64,000 bases of DNA from DATBVX01 sp963724625 (GTDB lineage Bacteria; Pseudomonadota; Gammaproteobacteria; Steroidobacterales; Steroidobacteraceae): contig CAVRVO010000005.1 in assembly GCA_963724625.1 (NCBI GenBank), positions 124,001 through 188,000 of the forward strand, read 5' to 3'. Positions 35,965 through 44,839 of the stretch are shown one piece after another. The position numbers and the translations under genes are program-made. Under the pieces are notes generated by a model. It saw only the letters and a list, made by a program, of their open reading frames with translations, did not search any database and was not told the DNA's origin. Position 1 is the stretch's first letter, and each line of letters starts with the position of its first letter.

Positions 35965-37269
35965 ATGACCACGGAAGTAATCAACGCCGAAGATTCCGTT
36001 CCTGAGCAGTCGCTCGCGGAGTTGATGCAGGCGACCGGTCGTGCGGCTGTGGCCGCGGCACAGGTGCTGGCGCACGCACCCTCACGGCAAAAAGAGCACA
36101 CGTTGCGTGCTGCCGCCGCTGCGATTCGCAAGCGCCGCTCGGAACTCGTAATCGCCAATCAGCATGATACTGAGACGGCCTCGCGCAAGGGCTTGCGCGG
36201 CGCGCTGCTCGATCGGCTCAAGCTCACGGAGGAGGGCATCGAGACGATGGCCCTGGGGCTTGAAACCATCGCGGCATTTCCCGACCCGATTGGCACCGTA
36301 CTCGCCGAATGGACGCGCCCCAACGGGCTGCGGATTCAGCGCGTGCGCGTGCCGCTCGGCGTGGTCGGCATGATCTACGAAAGTCGGCCGAACGTTACGG
36401 CAGACGCAGGCGCGTTGTGCCTGAAGGCCGGCAACGCAGTGATTCTGCGCGGCGGCTCGGAGAGCCAGCACTCGAATCAGGCCATTCATGCCTGTCTGCT
36501 CGATGGGTTGAATGCGGCGGGGTTGCCTTCGAGCTCGATTCAACTCGTCGGTACCACCGATCGTGCCGCAGTCGGCTACATGCTGGCCAACATGTCGGCA
36601 TTCATCGACGTACTCGTGCCGCGCGGCGGCCCGAGCCTCGTCGCCCGCGTCCTGCAGGAAGCTCGAGTTCCTGTCATCGGGCATTTGGAAGGCAACTGTC
36701 ACGTCTACGTCGACCGGGATGCCGATCTCGAGATGGCGCGCAGCATCGTGCTGAATGCGAAGTTGCGTCGGACCGGGGTGTGCGGCGCGGCCGAAACACT
36801 GCTGGTCGATCGCGCCTGTGCGGGCACACACCTCGAACCGATCGTGACCGCGCTCATGCAGGCCGGCTGTGAAGTACGTGGCGACGCGCCCGTGCAGAAG
36901 ATCGATCCGCGTATCCGCCCGGCGACCGAGGAAGACTGGTTCATGGAGTATCTCGACGCGATCATCGCGGTGAAGGTTGTCGATGGCGTCGACGCGGCGG
37001 TCGCTCACATCCACAAGTACGGTTCCGCGCACACTGAGTCGATCGTGACCGGCAATCAACAGACTGCTGATCGCTTCCTGGCGCTGGTCGACAGCGCCAT
37101 CGTGCTGCATAACGCTTCGACGCAGTTTGCCGACGGTGGAGAGTTCGGCATGGGCGCCGAGATCGGCATTTCGACTGACAAGTTCCACGCCCGCGGCCCG
37201 GTCGGCGTGGAGCAGCTCACGAGCTACAAATACGTGGTGCGCGGCGACGGGCAGGTCAGGCGCCCCTGA
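35965..37269 (+). CDS. proA: Gamma-glutamyl phosphate reductase
   Basis: Second enzyme of proline synthesis, an aldehyde-dehydrogenase-fold protein of 434 residues. The PLGVVGMIYESRPNVTADAGAL segment, the catalytic Cys in RRTGVCGAAETLL, and the end ASTQFADGGEFGMGAEIGISTDK are all typical of ProA. It uses NADPH to make glutamate-5-semialdehyde. It forms an operon with proB. Confidence 0.96.
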   Translation: MTTEVINAEDSVPEQSLAELMQATGRAAVAAAQVLAHAPSRQKEHTLRAAAAAIRKRRSELVIANQHDTETASRKGLRGALLDRLKLTEEGIETMALGLETIAAFPDPIGTVLAEWTRPNGLRIQRVRVPLGVVGMIYESRPNVTADAGALCLKAGNAVILRGGSESQHSNQAIHACLLDGLNAAGLPSSSIQLVGTTDRAAVGYMLANMSAFIDVLVPRGGPSLVARVLQEARVPVIGHLEGNCHVYVDRDADLEMARSIVLNAKLRRTGVCGAAETLLVDRACAGTHLEPIVTALMQAGCEVRGDAPVQKIDPRIRPATEEDWFMEYLDAIIAVKVVDGVDAAVAHIHKYGSAHTESIVTGNQQTADRFLALVDSAIVLHNASTQFADGGEFGMGAEIGISTDKFHARGPVGVEQLTSYKYVVRGDGQVRRP

Positions 37270-37293
37270 CGGCGCGAACAACCCCGATGTGAT

Positions 37294-38799
37294 TCAGAGC
37301 GCCGCGATGCCGCCGCGCAGGGAAAACACTCGCAGCAGGCCGTGACCTCGCAGCTCAGCGGCAGCCGCGCGGCTGCGTGCGCCACGAGCACACAAGAGCA
37401 GATAGCGTCGCTCGGGATCGAGCGCTGCGTGATCCTGCAACAGATGCTGCATCGGGATGTGCCGGCACCGATCATCCGGGGCCGGCTCGCGCGCCACCTC
37501 ATTGTCGTCGCGGATATCGATGATCTCGTAGCCCGCACTCAGCGCATTGTCGAGTGAGCCGAAGGTCAACTCGAGATCGGCCGCAATACCCTCGGACGGG
37601 CGTGTCACATCGGTGATGAGCGTGCACTGTCGCCCGCGACAAGTCGCTGCGCGTGCCGCACGGATGCGCCGGGTCTCGAGCGTGGTGAGATCGATGATGA
37701 GCAGCTCGCTGCGCAGCTGACCCGGCAGCCCCAGCAGGATCTTAAGTGCTTCGACGGCTTGTAAGCTTCCGAACACGCCGGGCACCGGACCCAGGACGCC
37801 TGCTTCGGCACAGTTACCGACGATACCGTCACGACTGGCATTGGGCCAAAGACAACGCAAGCAGGCGCTCTCTTCATCCGGGTGATAGGCCTGGAGCTGC
37901 CCTTCGTATTGATAGACGCTCGCAAACACCGCTGGCTTGCCGGCCAGCACACACGCGTCGTTCAGCAGGAACTTGGTGGCGAAGTTGTCGCTGCAGTCGA
38001 TAGTGAGGTCGTACTTCCCGACCAGCTGGCGTGCATTGCCGCTATCGAAACGCTCGGGATGAATGTCACAGCGCACGTCAGGGTTGAGCGCGTGCAGGCG
38101 TTCGGCCGCGAGCTGGGCCTTGGGCTTGCCGACGTCGGCCAGCGCGTAAAGCGGCTGGCGATGCAGATTGCTCGCTTCGAGCACATCGCCATCGACAATG
38201 CCGAGCGTCCCGACTCCGGCGCCCGCCAGATAGGAGAGCACCGGCACGCCCAGTCCACCGGCACCGATCACCAGTACGCGGCTCGCCTGCAACCGCGCCT
38301 GGCCCGTGGCGCCGACTTCCTTCAGCGCAATCTGACGTGAGTAATCCGGCCGACGCTCCTCTTCATGTTGGTGGGTTGCGCAACGCTCGCAATTGACCCA
38401 GCCCGAGTCGCCATCCCGGTAATGCTCCTTCTTCCAGATCGGCACCCGGTGCTTCACTTCATCGATGATGTAGCGGCACGCAGCGAACGCCTCGTCGCGG
38501 TGCGGCGCGCTCACGCCGACCCACACCGCGAGCTCGCCAATGGCGAGTGGTCCGATCCGATGCACGCACGCCGCCCGCAGAATCGGAAAGCGCTGGCGCG
38601 CTTCCTCGACGATACGTTCACCTTCCTTCACGGCGAGGGCCTCGAAGGCTTCATATTCGAGGCGCGCGACCACCTGGCCCTCATTGTGATTGCGCACCCA
38701 GCCCTCGAAGGCCGCAAAGCCCCCTGCTGCAGGATCGGCCAGCGACTCGCGTAATGCCGCGGTGTCGAAAGGAGCGCTGCTGAATCGGAACGCGCTCAT
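37294..38799 (-). CDS. moaE/moeB: MoaE::MoeB::rhodanese fusion, molybdopterin synthase large subunit with its sulfurylase
   Basis: The protein has 501 residues in three parts. Residues about 1-140 are MoaE (HRIGPLAIGELAVWVGVSAPHRDEAF ... RVPIWKKEHYRDG with the active-site Lys). Residues about 150-390 are MoeB/ThiF E1 (nucleotide loop VIGAGGLGVPVLSYLAGAGVG, NLHRQ, zinc cysteines CLRC and CRGRQC, active-site NCAEAGVLGPVPG). Residues about 395-501 are a rhodanese-like domain with Cys in LLCARGARSR. MoeB adenylates the MoaD C-terminus so that sulfur can be added; MoaE then transfers it to precursor Z. It overlaps the mobA::moaD gene by 4 bp, so the partner subunits are translationally coupled. 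Fusing all three steps in one chain is unusual. Confidence 0.92.
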   Translation of the reverse strand: MSAFRFSSAPFDTAALRESLADPAAGGFAAFEGWVRNHNEGQVVARLEYEAFEALAVKEGERIVEEARQRFPILRAACVHRIGPLAIGELAVWVGVSAPHRDEAFAACRYIIDEVKHRVPIWKKEHYRDGDSGWVNCERCATHQHEEERRPDYSRQIALKEVGATGQARLQASRVLVIGAGGLGVPVLSYLAGAGVGTLGIVDGDVLEASNLHRQPLYALADVGKPKAQLAAERLHALNPDVRCDIHPERFDSGNARQLVGKYDLTIDCSDNFATKFLLNDACVLAGKPAVFASVYQYEGQLQAYHPDEESACLRCLWPNASRDGIVGNCAEAGVLGPVPGVFGSLQAVEALKILLGLPGQLRSELLIIDLTTLETRRIRAARAATCRGRQCTLITDVTRPSEGIAADLELTFGSLDNALSAGYEIIDIRDDNEVAREPAPDDRCRHIPMQHLLQDHAALDPERRYLLLCARGARSRAAAAELRGHGLLRVFSLRGGIAAL

Positions 38800-39644
38800 C
38801 CACCCGCCACCGGTGGAATGAACACCACCGAATCGCGATCGCGCAGCGGTGCCGACCAATCGGCGAACTCCGAGTTCACGGCGACCTTGAGTTGCTCGCG
38901 CGTCAGCGCGAAGGGGTAGCGGCGGCTGAGCTCGGCGTAGAGCTCTGCAGGCGTCGCTGCCGCGGTGACGAGCTCTTCTTCATTGCGGCCGGCCCGCTCG
39001 CGCATCACCGCGTAGTACTGCACATGCAGTGTCCGCGTGGTGGGAAGCGCTGCGCCAACGGGATGCCCGGTGGCGGCGCGGTATTCATCCGGCGTATTGG
39101 CGTTGTCGAGCCAACGACGATCGAGTTGATCGAGCAATTTAACGTCGGACTGGGTCAGGAATTTTCTCGGGCAGTGCTTGCCCGCCTGAACATATGCGCT
39201 GATGGCAGTGCGGCTCGCCGGCTCATAGATGGCGCACAATGGCTCGGGCAAACCGTCGTGAGTGCTGCGAAACGCCGTCGCCAGTCGCGATGGGTCGCGA
39301 TTCGCCAGCAGGTAGGCAAGCGTGGCGCGACTCAGGTATGGAAGATCGCAGGCCAACACCAGCCATGCCACGTCCGGATGAGCTGCCTGTGCCGCGGCGA
39401 TGCCGGCGATCGGACCCCGGCCTTCGAGCTGATCGACGATCTGCGGTAGAGCAGCTCGCACCGGATCATTAGCCTGGTCGGCGCGCACAGAGATGAAGGT
39501 GCGCTGGCAAAGCTGGTCGAGCAGCTCCCAGCTCCATTGCAATTGCGGCTTGCCGTGATAGCTGAGTGCAGCCTTGTCGCGCAGCATTCTCGTGCTCGCA
39601 CCGCCGGCGAGCACCAGACCGTAGATAGAGGCGTTAAGGGCCAC
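38796..39644 (-). CDS. mobA/moaD: MobA::MoaD fusion, Mo-cofactor guanylyltransferase with molybdopterin synthase small subunit
   Basis: The protein has 282 residues. Residues about 1-190 are a MobA nucleotidyltransferase (VLAGGASTRMLRDKAAL, WLVLACDLPYL). The usual RMGxDK is RM-L-R-DK here, a Gly to Leu change in the GTP loop. Residues about 200-282 are MoaD, a ubiquitin-like sulfur carrier ending PPVAGG, with the free Gly-Gly tail that MoeB adenylates. MobA adds GMP to Moco for the MGD form, and MoaD is the sulfur donor to MoaE, so one chain would serve an early and a late step. It is translationally coupled to the moaE::moeB gene. Confidence 0.92.
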   Translation of the reverse strand: MALNASIYGLVLAGGASTRMLRDKAALSYHGKPQLQWSWELLDQLCQRTFISVRADQANDPVRAALPQIVDQLEGRGPIAGIAAAQAAHPDVAWLVLACDLPYLSRATLAYLLANRDPSRLATAFRSTHDGLPEPLCAIYEPASRTAISAYVQAGKHCPRKFLTQSDVKLLDQLDRRWLDNANTPDEYRAATGHPVGAALPTTRTLHVQYYAVMRERAGRNEEELVTAAATPAELYAELSRRYPFALTREQLKVAVNSEFADWSAPLRDRDSVVFIPPVAGG

Positions 39645-39655
39645 GGGTGGTGTGC

Positions 39656-40141
39656 CTACACGCTGAGCGGCCCGTCGTCCTTGCCGCTCTTGCCACCGTG
39701 CTTTTCGAGCAGGCGGATCTCACCGATCACGATGTCGTGCGACAGCGCTTTGCACATGTCGTAGATCGTCAACGCCGCGACCGACGCACCGGTGAGCGCT
39801 TCCATCTCGACGCCGGTCTTGTGATGCACACTGACCGTGCATCGGATCAGGACGTCTGAGGGTCCGTCCATGCGGATCTCGATACGGCAATTCTCGATGC
39901 CGAGCGGGTGACAAAAAGGAATCAGCTCGTGCGTGCGCTTGGCGGCCATGACACCGGCCACGATCGCAGTGTCGAACACCGGCCCCTTGGCGGTACGAAA
40001 ACCAGCTCCAGCCAACGCCTCCGCCACGACGGGCGGCAGGCGCACGATGCTCTGGGCAACGGCGGTGCGGCGTGTCGCGACTTTGTCGCTGACATCGACC
40101 ATGGTCGGTCGCCCGGCGGGATCGATATGCGAGAGCTTCAT
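39656..40141 (-). CDS. moaC: Cyclic pyranopterin monophosphate synthase MoaC
   Basis: This is a 161-residue protein with MVDVSDKVATRRTAVA, the LIPFCHPLGI segment and HHKTGVEMEALTGAS, all typical of MoaC. It converts the MoaA product into cyclic pyranopterin monophosphate. It starts 3 bp after the reconstructed moaA stop, so the two steps of precursor synthesis are directly linked. Confidence 0.95.
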   Translation of the reverse strand: MKLSHIDPAGRPTMVDVSDKVATRRTAVAQSIVRLPPVVAEALAGAGFRTAKGPVFDTAIVAGVMAAKRTHELIPFCHPLGIENCRIEIRMDGPSDVLIRCTVSVHHKTGVEMEALTGASVAALTIYDMCKALSHDIVIGEIRLLEKHGGKSGKDDGPLSV

Positions 40142-40144
40142 GTT

Positions 40145-41201
40145 TCACCCGCCGATGTAGTACATCTCGACCTTGTGCTCGGCACGCGCCGTGGTCGAGG
40201 CACGCAGCTCGCTATATCGATCCGTCGCGCTTGCGCCACACGGCGCGAATCTGCTCCAGCAGCTCCGCATCGCTTGCGCCGGCACGCAGGGGTGCTCGCA
40301 GGTCGTGACCGCGCGTCGCAAACAGGCACGTGTAGAGCACGCCATCCGATGACAGGCGCGCGCGCGAGCAGGCGCCACAGAAGGGATTGGTCACTGACGA
40401 AATGAAGCCGACTTCCCCGCCGCCATCCTCAAATACGTAGCGCTCGGCGACTTCACCCTGATAATTGCCCGCCACCGGGCGCATCGGCCACCGAGCGTGA
40501 ATGCGTTCCATCAGCTCTCGCGAGGGCACCACGCGGTCCAGGCTCCAGTGATTGCGCGTGCCGACGTCCATGTACTCGATGAAGCGCACGATAATGCCGG
40601 TGCCGCGGAAGTGCTCCAGCATGTCGAGCGCGGTGTGATCGTTCAGGCCACGCTCGATGACCGTGTTGATCTTGATCGGCGTGAGACCCGCGTTGAGCGC
40701 AATGGAGATACCCGCGAGCACTTCGCCCTTGCCGCCGAAACCGCCGCTCATCTTGCGAAAGACTTCATCATCGAGACTGTCGAGGCTCACGGTCACGCGT
40801 TGCAAGCCGTTGGCCTTGAGCTCTGCCGCATGACGCGCGAGCAGGATACCGTTGGTGGTGAGCGCGACGTCCTCGACGCCATCGATGGTGGTGAGCTCGC
40901 CGACCAGATCCGGGAGATTCGCGCGCAACAGGGGCTCTCCACCCGTGAGACGAATCTTGCGTACGCCAAGGGCGACGAACAGGCGCGTGAGCCGGGTGAT
41001 CTCTTCGAAGGACAGCCGCTCGCTCGACTTCAGGAACTGGTAGTTCTCGTGAAAGGTCTCCCGTGGCATGCAATAGGGGCAGCGGAAGTTGCAGCGATCC
41101 ATCACCGAGATGCGCAGGTCATGAAGCGCGCGCCCACGCGTGTCCACGGGAACCGCTGATCCGCCGAGCGCGACAACCTGCGATGTGGGTCCAGAATTCA
41201 T
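40145..41201 (-). CDS. moaA: GTP 3',8-cyclase MoaA (radical SAM), probable C-terminal frameshift
   Basis: The radical-SAM cluster motif C-N-F-R-C-P-Y-C, the TGGEPLL segment and the second [4Fe-4S] site (NPFCGACSRARLSSDGVLYTCLF) are all present. The frame ends at 40212 (RKRDGSI), but the next frame continues T-D-R-Y-S-E-L-R-A ... KVEMYYIGG to a stop at 40145, and that Gly-Gly tail is the normal MoaA C-terminus needed for activity. Removing one base near 40224 restores it, giving about 351 residues. The start is either ATG 41201 or GTG 41207, which overlaps the moeA stop. Confidence 0.9.
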
Positions 41202-41203
41202 AT

Positions 41204-42403
41204 TCACCAGCGATAGATCCGAGTCACGAACCCCTTAGGCCAGACATTGGGTCCGGGGGGTAGTTCAACGAATCCGTCGGTGCCGGCGAGCGAGCTGAAA
41301 TCACCGGAACCGTTGGTCGGCTTCGGCACCGCCCACGGACGGCCCCAGTCGTCGTATTCCACTGCAACCGGGAGAAAAGAAGTGAGGGAGGCCTTGAATT
41401 CCACTGGCTCGGCGATGGCAATGCGCTCCGTGCGCTGCTCGCGCAGACCCATCGCCTGGTAGAGCGCGGGCAGCACATAGCGCACCAGGCAGACCAGTGT
41501 CGAGACCGGATTTCCGGGCAGCGCGAAAACCGCAGGTCCGCCCTCCGTGATGCCGAACCACATCGGACGCCCCGGACGCTGCGCGATGCGATGAAACACC
41601 AGGCGCACGCCCAGCTCTTCGAGCGCCTTGGGCACCAGGTCGTATCGGCCCATCGAAACGCCGCCACTCAGGATGAGAACATCGTGCGTGTGCAAGTGCA
41701 CGCGCAAACGCTCGAGCAGCGTCGCCATTTCATCGGGGAGATGATCGTCCGCGACCCGCAGGAAGCCGCGCTGACGTAAGGCGGCGGCGACTCCATAGGA
41801 GTTCGAGCGACGAATCTGGTGATCGAGAATCGGATCGCCGGGTTCCACGAGCTCGTTGCCGGTGGAGACGACGAGGACGGTTGGCTGACTGCTGACGCGG
41901 ATGCGTGACATCCCGGCGGAGGCCGCGACTGCGATCTCCGGAGCACGCAGCAGCGCGCCCGATTCGAGCAGCAAATCACCCTGGCGGCCGTCGGAGGCGC
42001 GCTTGTGCACATGCTGGCCACTGCGCACGTCCGCTTCCGTGTTCACTTGCGCAAGCTCACCGACCACCTCCAGCTGCTCGGTCGGAATGACCGTATCGCA
42101 GCCCTGCGGCAGTACCGCTCCGGTCATCACTTCCAGGCAATCGTCCGCGGTCGCGAGCTTGCGATGGGGATCGCCCGCCGCCTGCAGTCCTTCAACGTGG
42201 AACTTGCGCTTGCCCGCTTTCCACGCCGCGCTGTCGATGGCGATGCCATCCATGGCAACGCGGTCGAAGGGCGGTTGGTCGCGCTCGGCGTAGACGTTCT
42301 CGCGTAGCACCGCACCCATGCACTGAGGCAGTGGCAGCGATTCGACCGGCAGACACACCAGGTGTTGCCTGATCAGGGCTTCGGCTTCTGCTGGTGTAAC
42401 CAT
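41204..42403 (-). CDS. moeA: Molybdopterin molybdenumtransferase MoeA
   Basis: This is a 399-residue protein. The N-terminal domain has DQPPFDRVAMDGIAI, then EVMTGAVLPQGCDTVIPTEQ, and the MPT-binding domain has VLVVSTGNELVEPGD, NSYGVAAALRQRG and the VLILSGGVSMGRYDLVP segment with the GxxxxG loop, ending with the C-terminal domain. It inserts molybdate into adenylated molybdopterin. It is the first gene of the moeA-moaA-moaC-mobA::moaD-moaE::moeB string, in line with modABC. No mogA/moaB is seen in the window. Confidence 0.93.
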   Translation of the reverse strand: MVTPAEAEALIRQHLVCLPVESLPLPQCMGAVLRENVYAERDQPPFDRVAMDGIAIDSAAWKAGKRKFHVEGLQAAGDPHRKLATADDCLEVMTGAVLPQGCDTVIPTEQLEVVGELAQVNTEADVRSGQHVHKRASDGRQGDLLLESGALLRAPEIAVAASAGMSRIRVSSQPTVLVVSTGNELVEPGDPILDHQIRRSNSYGVAAALRQRGFLRVADDHLPDEMATLLERLRVHLHTHDVLILSGGVSMGRYDLVPKALEELGVRLVFHRIAQRPGRPMWFGITEGGPAVFALPGNPVSTLVCLVRYVLPALYQAMGLREQRTERIAIAEPVEFKASLTSFLPVAVEYDDWGRPWAVPKPTNGSGDFSSLAGTDGFVELPPGPNVWPKGFVTRIYRW

Positions 42404-42454
42404 GTCTGCGGGCTCAGGCGACTGACGCTCGCCGTCCCTGCCCGGGACGCGCGA

Positions 42455-42859
42455 CTACTTCTTCGCAGCGGGCGGATTCTTCTTTTGGTACGCGCGCAGC
42501 TGTTCGTTGAAACGATCGACCACCGCGGTTACCTCATCGAGTGCCGCGTTGTTCCGTTCGACCAGCTTGCGCTCGAGCTCCGCCTTCTGGGCTGCGAAAG
42601 CCTTCTTTTCTTCGTCCGTCTTGGCCTGCTTTTCGAGTTCGGCGATCGAGCCATCGCTCTCGAGCTTGATGCAGTTCTGGTACGCGGTGATCTCGTCGTT
42701 GTACTTGGCCACGGCCTGCTTGGCGGCGATCATTTCGTCGCGAGTGGCCGTATTGCCGTCCGGGATCTTGTCCGGGGCGGCGGGATACGTGCAGGTAGCC
42801 TTGGCGGCTCCGGCGAGCAGGGTCAGGACGGCGATGGCGGCGAGCTTGGAAGTCATCAT
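42455..42859 (-). CDS. Secreted coiled-coil protein of unknown function
   Basis: This is a 134-residue protein with a cleavable signal peptide (AAIAVLTLLAGAAKA) and two cysteines (Cys23 and Cys63), then long helical Glu/Lys/Ala-rich segments (EELEKQ/EERNNAALDE type heptads) and a KKNPPAAKK end. I do not recognise a family. It sits between modC and moeA on the same strand, so it may be carried with the molybdenum genes, but nothing shows a link. Confidence 0.65.
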   Translation of the reverse strand: MMTSKLAAIAVLTLLAGAAKATCTYPAAPDKIPDGNTATRDEMIAAKQAVAKYNDEITAYQNCIKLESDGSIAELEKQAKTDEEKKAFAAQKAELERKLVERNNAALDEVTAVVDRFNEQLRAYQKKNPPAAKK

Positions 42860-42925
42860 GGTTCAGAGTCCCCCGGGGGATGGTTATGTCGAGAGCGCCT
42901 GGGCGCCCTTTTTGAGCACTCTATC

Positions 42926-43015
42926 TTAGGGCAACTCTGCACGGGTTTCATGGGCGCGACCGAAGCCCGTCCCGTATGGGTTGCGCGCCATGAAACCCGT
43001 ACAGAGTTGCCCTTA
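42926..43015. repeat. Long inverted repeat (extragenic palindrome) after modC
   Basis: Arms of about 28 bases (left starts TTAGGGCAACTCTG, right ends GAGTTGCCCTTA) match at 26 of 28 positions around a roughly 34-base loop that itself contains GCGCG/CGCGC pairing. The right arm includes the modC stop codon. A related half-element is at 6597-6622. The shape suggests a strong hairpin, a REP-like element or an attenuator/terminator for modABC; no T-run is visible. Confidence 0.75.
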
Positions 43016-44140
43016 CGCGTCGAGCGCTGGCGGGAAGCCTTCGTCCGCGCGTGCTGCCCGGCGCTCGAAGCGGCGGCCCTGGGCCGCCACGGCTTTGACG
43101 AGCGCGTAGCAGCGCACCTCCTCAGCCAGGCCCAATTCGCGCACCGCGCTGTAGGTGACCCGGGCCAGCAGCGCCCGGCCGCTGCTGCGAAGGTGCAGGA
43201 GCACCGAGCCCTCGAGCGGTTCGAGCCCAACGATTTCGACCGGCAGCACGTTGCGGGTGCTGACGTCCTTCACCTCCCCGAGGGCAATCACGACATCGCC
43301 GGCGGGCACGAAAATTCGCAACCGATCCCGGGGCGCCGCAGCCACAGCCACGCGCAGGCTGAGTCCGTCGCACTTCACGGTGGCGATTCCTTCCCTGGCG
43401 TCGTAGCCGACCACGCTGCCTTCGAGCACGCTGCCCATCACGCCTTCGCCCACGATTGCGTGCAGCGCAGGCTCGAGGCAAACCTGTGACACCGAACCGG
43501 AGGCCAGCACCTCGCCGTGTTCCAGCAGTACGAGGTGCTCGGCGAGTCTCAGCACTTCCTCGAAAGAATGACTCACATGCACGATCGGAATACGCACTTC
43601 ATCGCGCAGTCTTTCCAGGTACGGCAGCACTTCCTCGCGCCGTGCAATGTCGAGCGAGGCGAGCGGCTCATCGAGCAGCAGCAGGCGCGGTTGCGCGAGT
43701 AGCGCGCGGCCGAGCGAAACACGCTGCCTCTCGCCACCCGACAACTGGTGCACGCGACGCTCCAGGAGCGGTCCGAGGCCCAGCAACTCGACGATCTCGC
43801 GCTCATTGATCGGTGTGGGACGACCGCGCACCCGACTCAGCCCGTAGCGCAGGTTCGCGTGCACGTCGAGATGCGGGAACAGCCTCGCGTCCTGGAACAC
43901 GCAGGCAATGGCGCGCTCTTCAGTCGGCACGTTCACTCCCGCGGCGGAATCGAACAACACCTGGCCTTCGAGCACTATCCGCCCGCGCTCTGGAGTCAGC
44001 AGGCCCGCCAGCAACGCGACAACCGTCGACTTGCCGGCGCCTGATCGACCGAACAGCGCCGTCACGCCGGGAGAGGGTGCAAGAAACTCGACGTTGAGTT
44101 CGAACGCCTCGCGCCGGATTGTTGCCTGGAATTCGAGCAT
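43013..44140 (-). CDS. modC: Molybdate ABC transporter ATP-binding protein ModC
   Basis: This is a 375-residue ABC ATPase with Walker A GRSGAGKSTVVALLAG, signature LSGGERQRVSLGRALLAQ, Walker B LLLLDEPLASLD and the C-terminal TOBE/mop-like domain (about 290-370) that binds molybdate in ModC. It energises molybdate uptake. It follows modB with a 1-base gap, and its end overlaps the inverted repeat at 42926-43015. Confidence 0.95.
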   Translation of the reverse strand: MLEFQATIRREAFELNVEFLAPSPGVTALFGRSGAGKSTVVALLAGLLTPERGRIVLEGQVLFDSAAGVNVPTEERAIACVFQDARLFPHLDVHANLRYGLSRVRGRPTPINEREIVELLGLGPLLERRVHQLSGGERQRVSLGRALLAQPRLLLLDEPLASLDIARREEVLPYLERLRDEVRIPIVHVSHSFEEVLRLAEHLVLLEHGEVLASGSVSQVCLEPALHAIVGEGVMGSVLEGSVVGYDAREGIATVKCDGLSLRVAVAAAPRDRLRIFVPAGDVVIALGEVKDVSTRNVLPVEIVGLEPLEGSVLLHLRSSGRALLARVTYSAVRELGLAEEVRCYALVKAVAAQGRRFERRAARADEGFPPALDA

Positions 44141-44839
44141 TCAGCGACCGAAACGCCGTCGCAGGGCGCGCGCGATCCACTCTGAAGCCAGCAGGCCCGC
44201 AAGGCCGAGTCCGACCGATACCGTGGCGAGACGCGCAGCGGCGACGTCACCGTTCGGCGTCTGCAGTGCCGTGTAGAGTGCGAGAGGCAGGGTTTGCGTT
44301 TCGCCGGGAATGTTGGAGGCAAACGTGATCACCGCGCCGAATTCTCCGAGACTGGCGGAGAACGCCACGACCGCCCCAACGAGGATGCCAGGAGCCATCA
44401 ATGGCAGCGTGATACTTAAGAAGCGATCCATCGCTCGCGCCCCGAGCGTACGCGCGGCCTCTTCGAGACCGGGATCGATGTTTTCGATCGAAAGCCGGAT
44501 GGCACGCACCACCAGCGGGAAAGACATGACGGCGGTGGCCAGTGCGGCGCCCGCCGTCGTGAAGACGAGCTGCAGATCAAACGTGTCCTTCAGCCAGCCC
44601 CCGATCAGGCCGCGGGTTCCGAACAGGACCAGCAGAAAGTAGCCCACGACCACGGGGGGCAGCACCAGCGGCAGATGCACAAAGGCATCAAACGCCGAAC
44701 GCCCCAGGAAGCGCCGCCGTGCCAGCACCCACGCCACGGCGATCGCCACCGGGAGGCTAAAAATGACACTGCGCGCAGCGACGTTGAGGCTGAGCCAGAA
44801 CGCCTGCCATTCTTCCGGGCTGAGCGCGAAAGGACTCAC
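44141..44839 (-). CDS. modB: Molybdate ABC transporter permease ModB
   Basis: This is a 232-residue permease with about five TM helices. The EAA loop is EEAARTLGARAMDRFLSITLPLMAPG. HLPLVLPPVVVGYFLL is typical of ModB. It overlaps modA by 4 bp. Confidence 0.95.
   Translation of the reverse strand: MSPFALSPEEWQAFWLSLNVAARSVIFSLPVAIAVAWVLARRRFLGRSAFDAFVHLPLVLPPVVVGYFLLVLFGTRGLIGGWLKDTFDLQLVFTTAGAALATAVMSFPLVVRAIRLSIENIDPGLEEAARTLGARAMDRFLSITLPLMAPGILVGAVVAFSASLGEFGAVITFASNIPGETQTLPLALYTALQTPNGDVAAARLATVSVGLGLAGLLASEWIARALRRRFGR

Noticed and set aside
36082..37281. 399-residue open frame opposite proA
   Set aside because: Complete overlap with the conserved proA gene; no recognisable domain.
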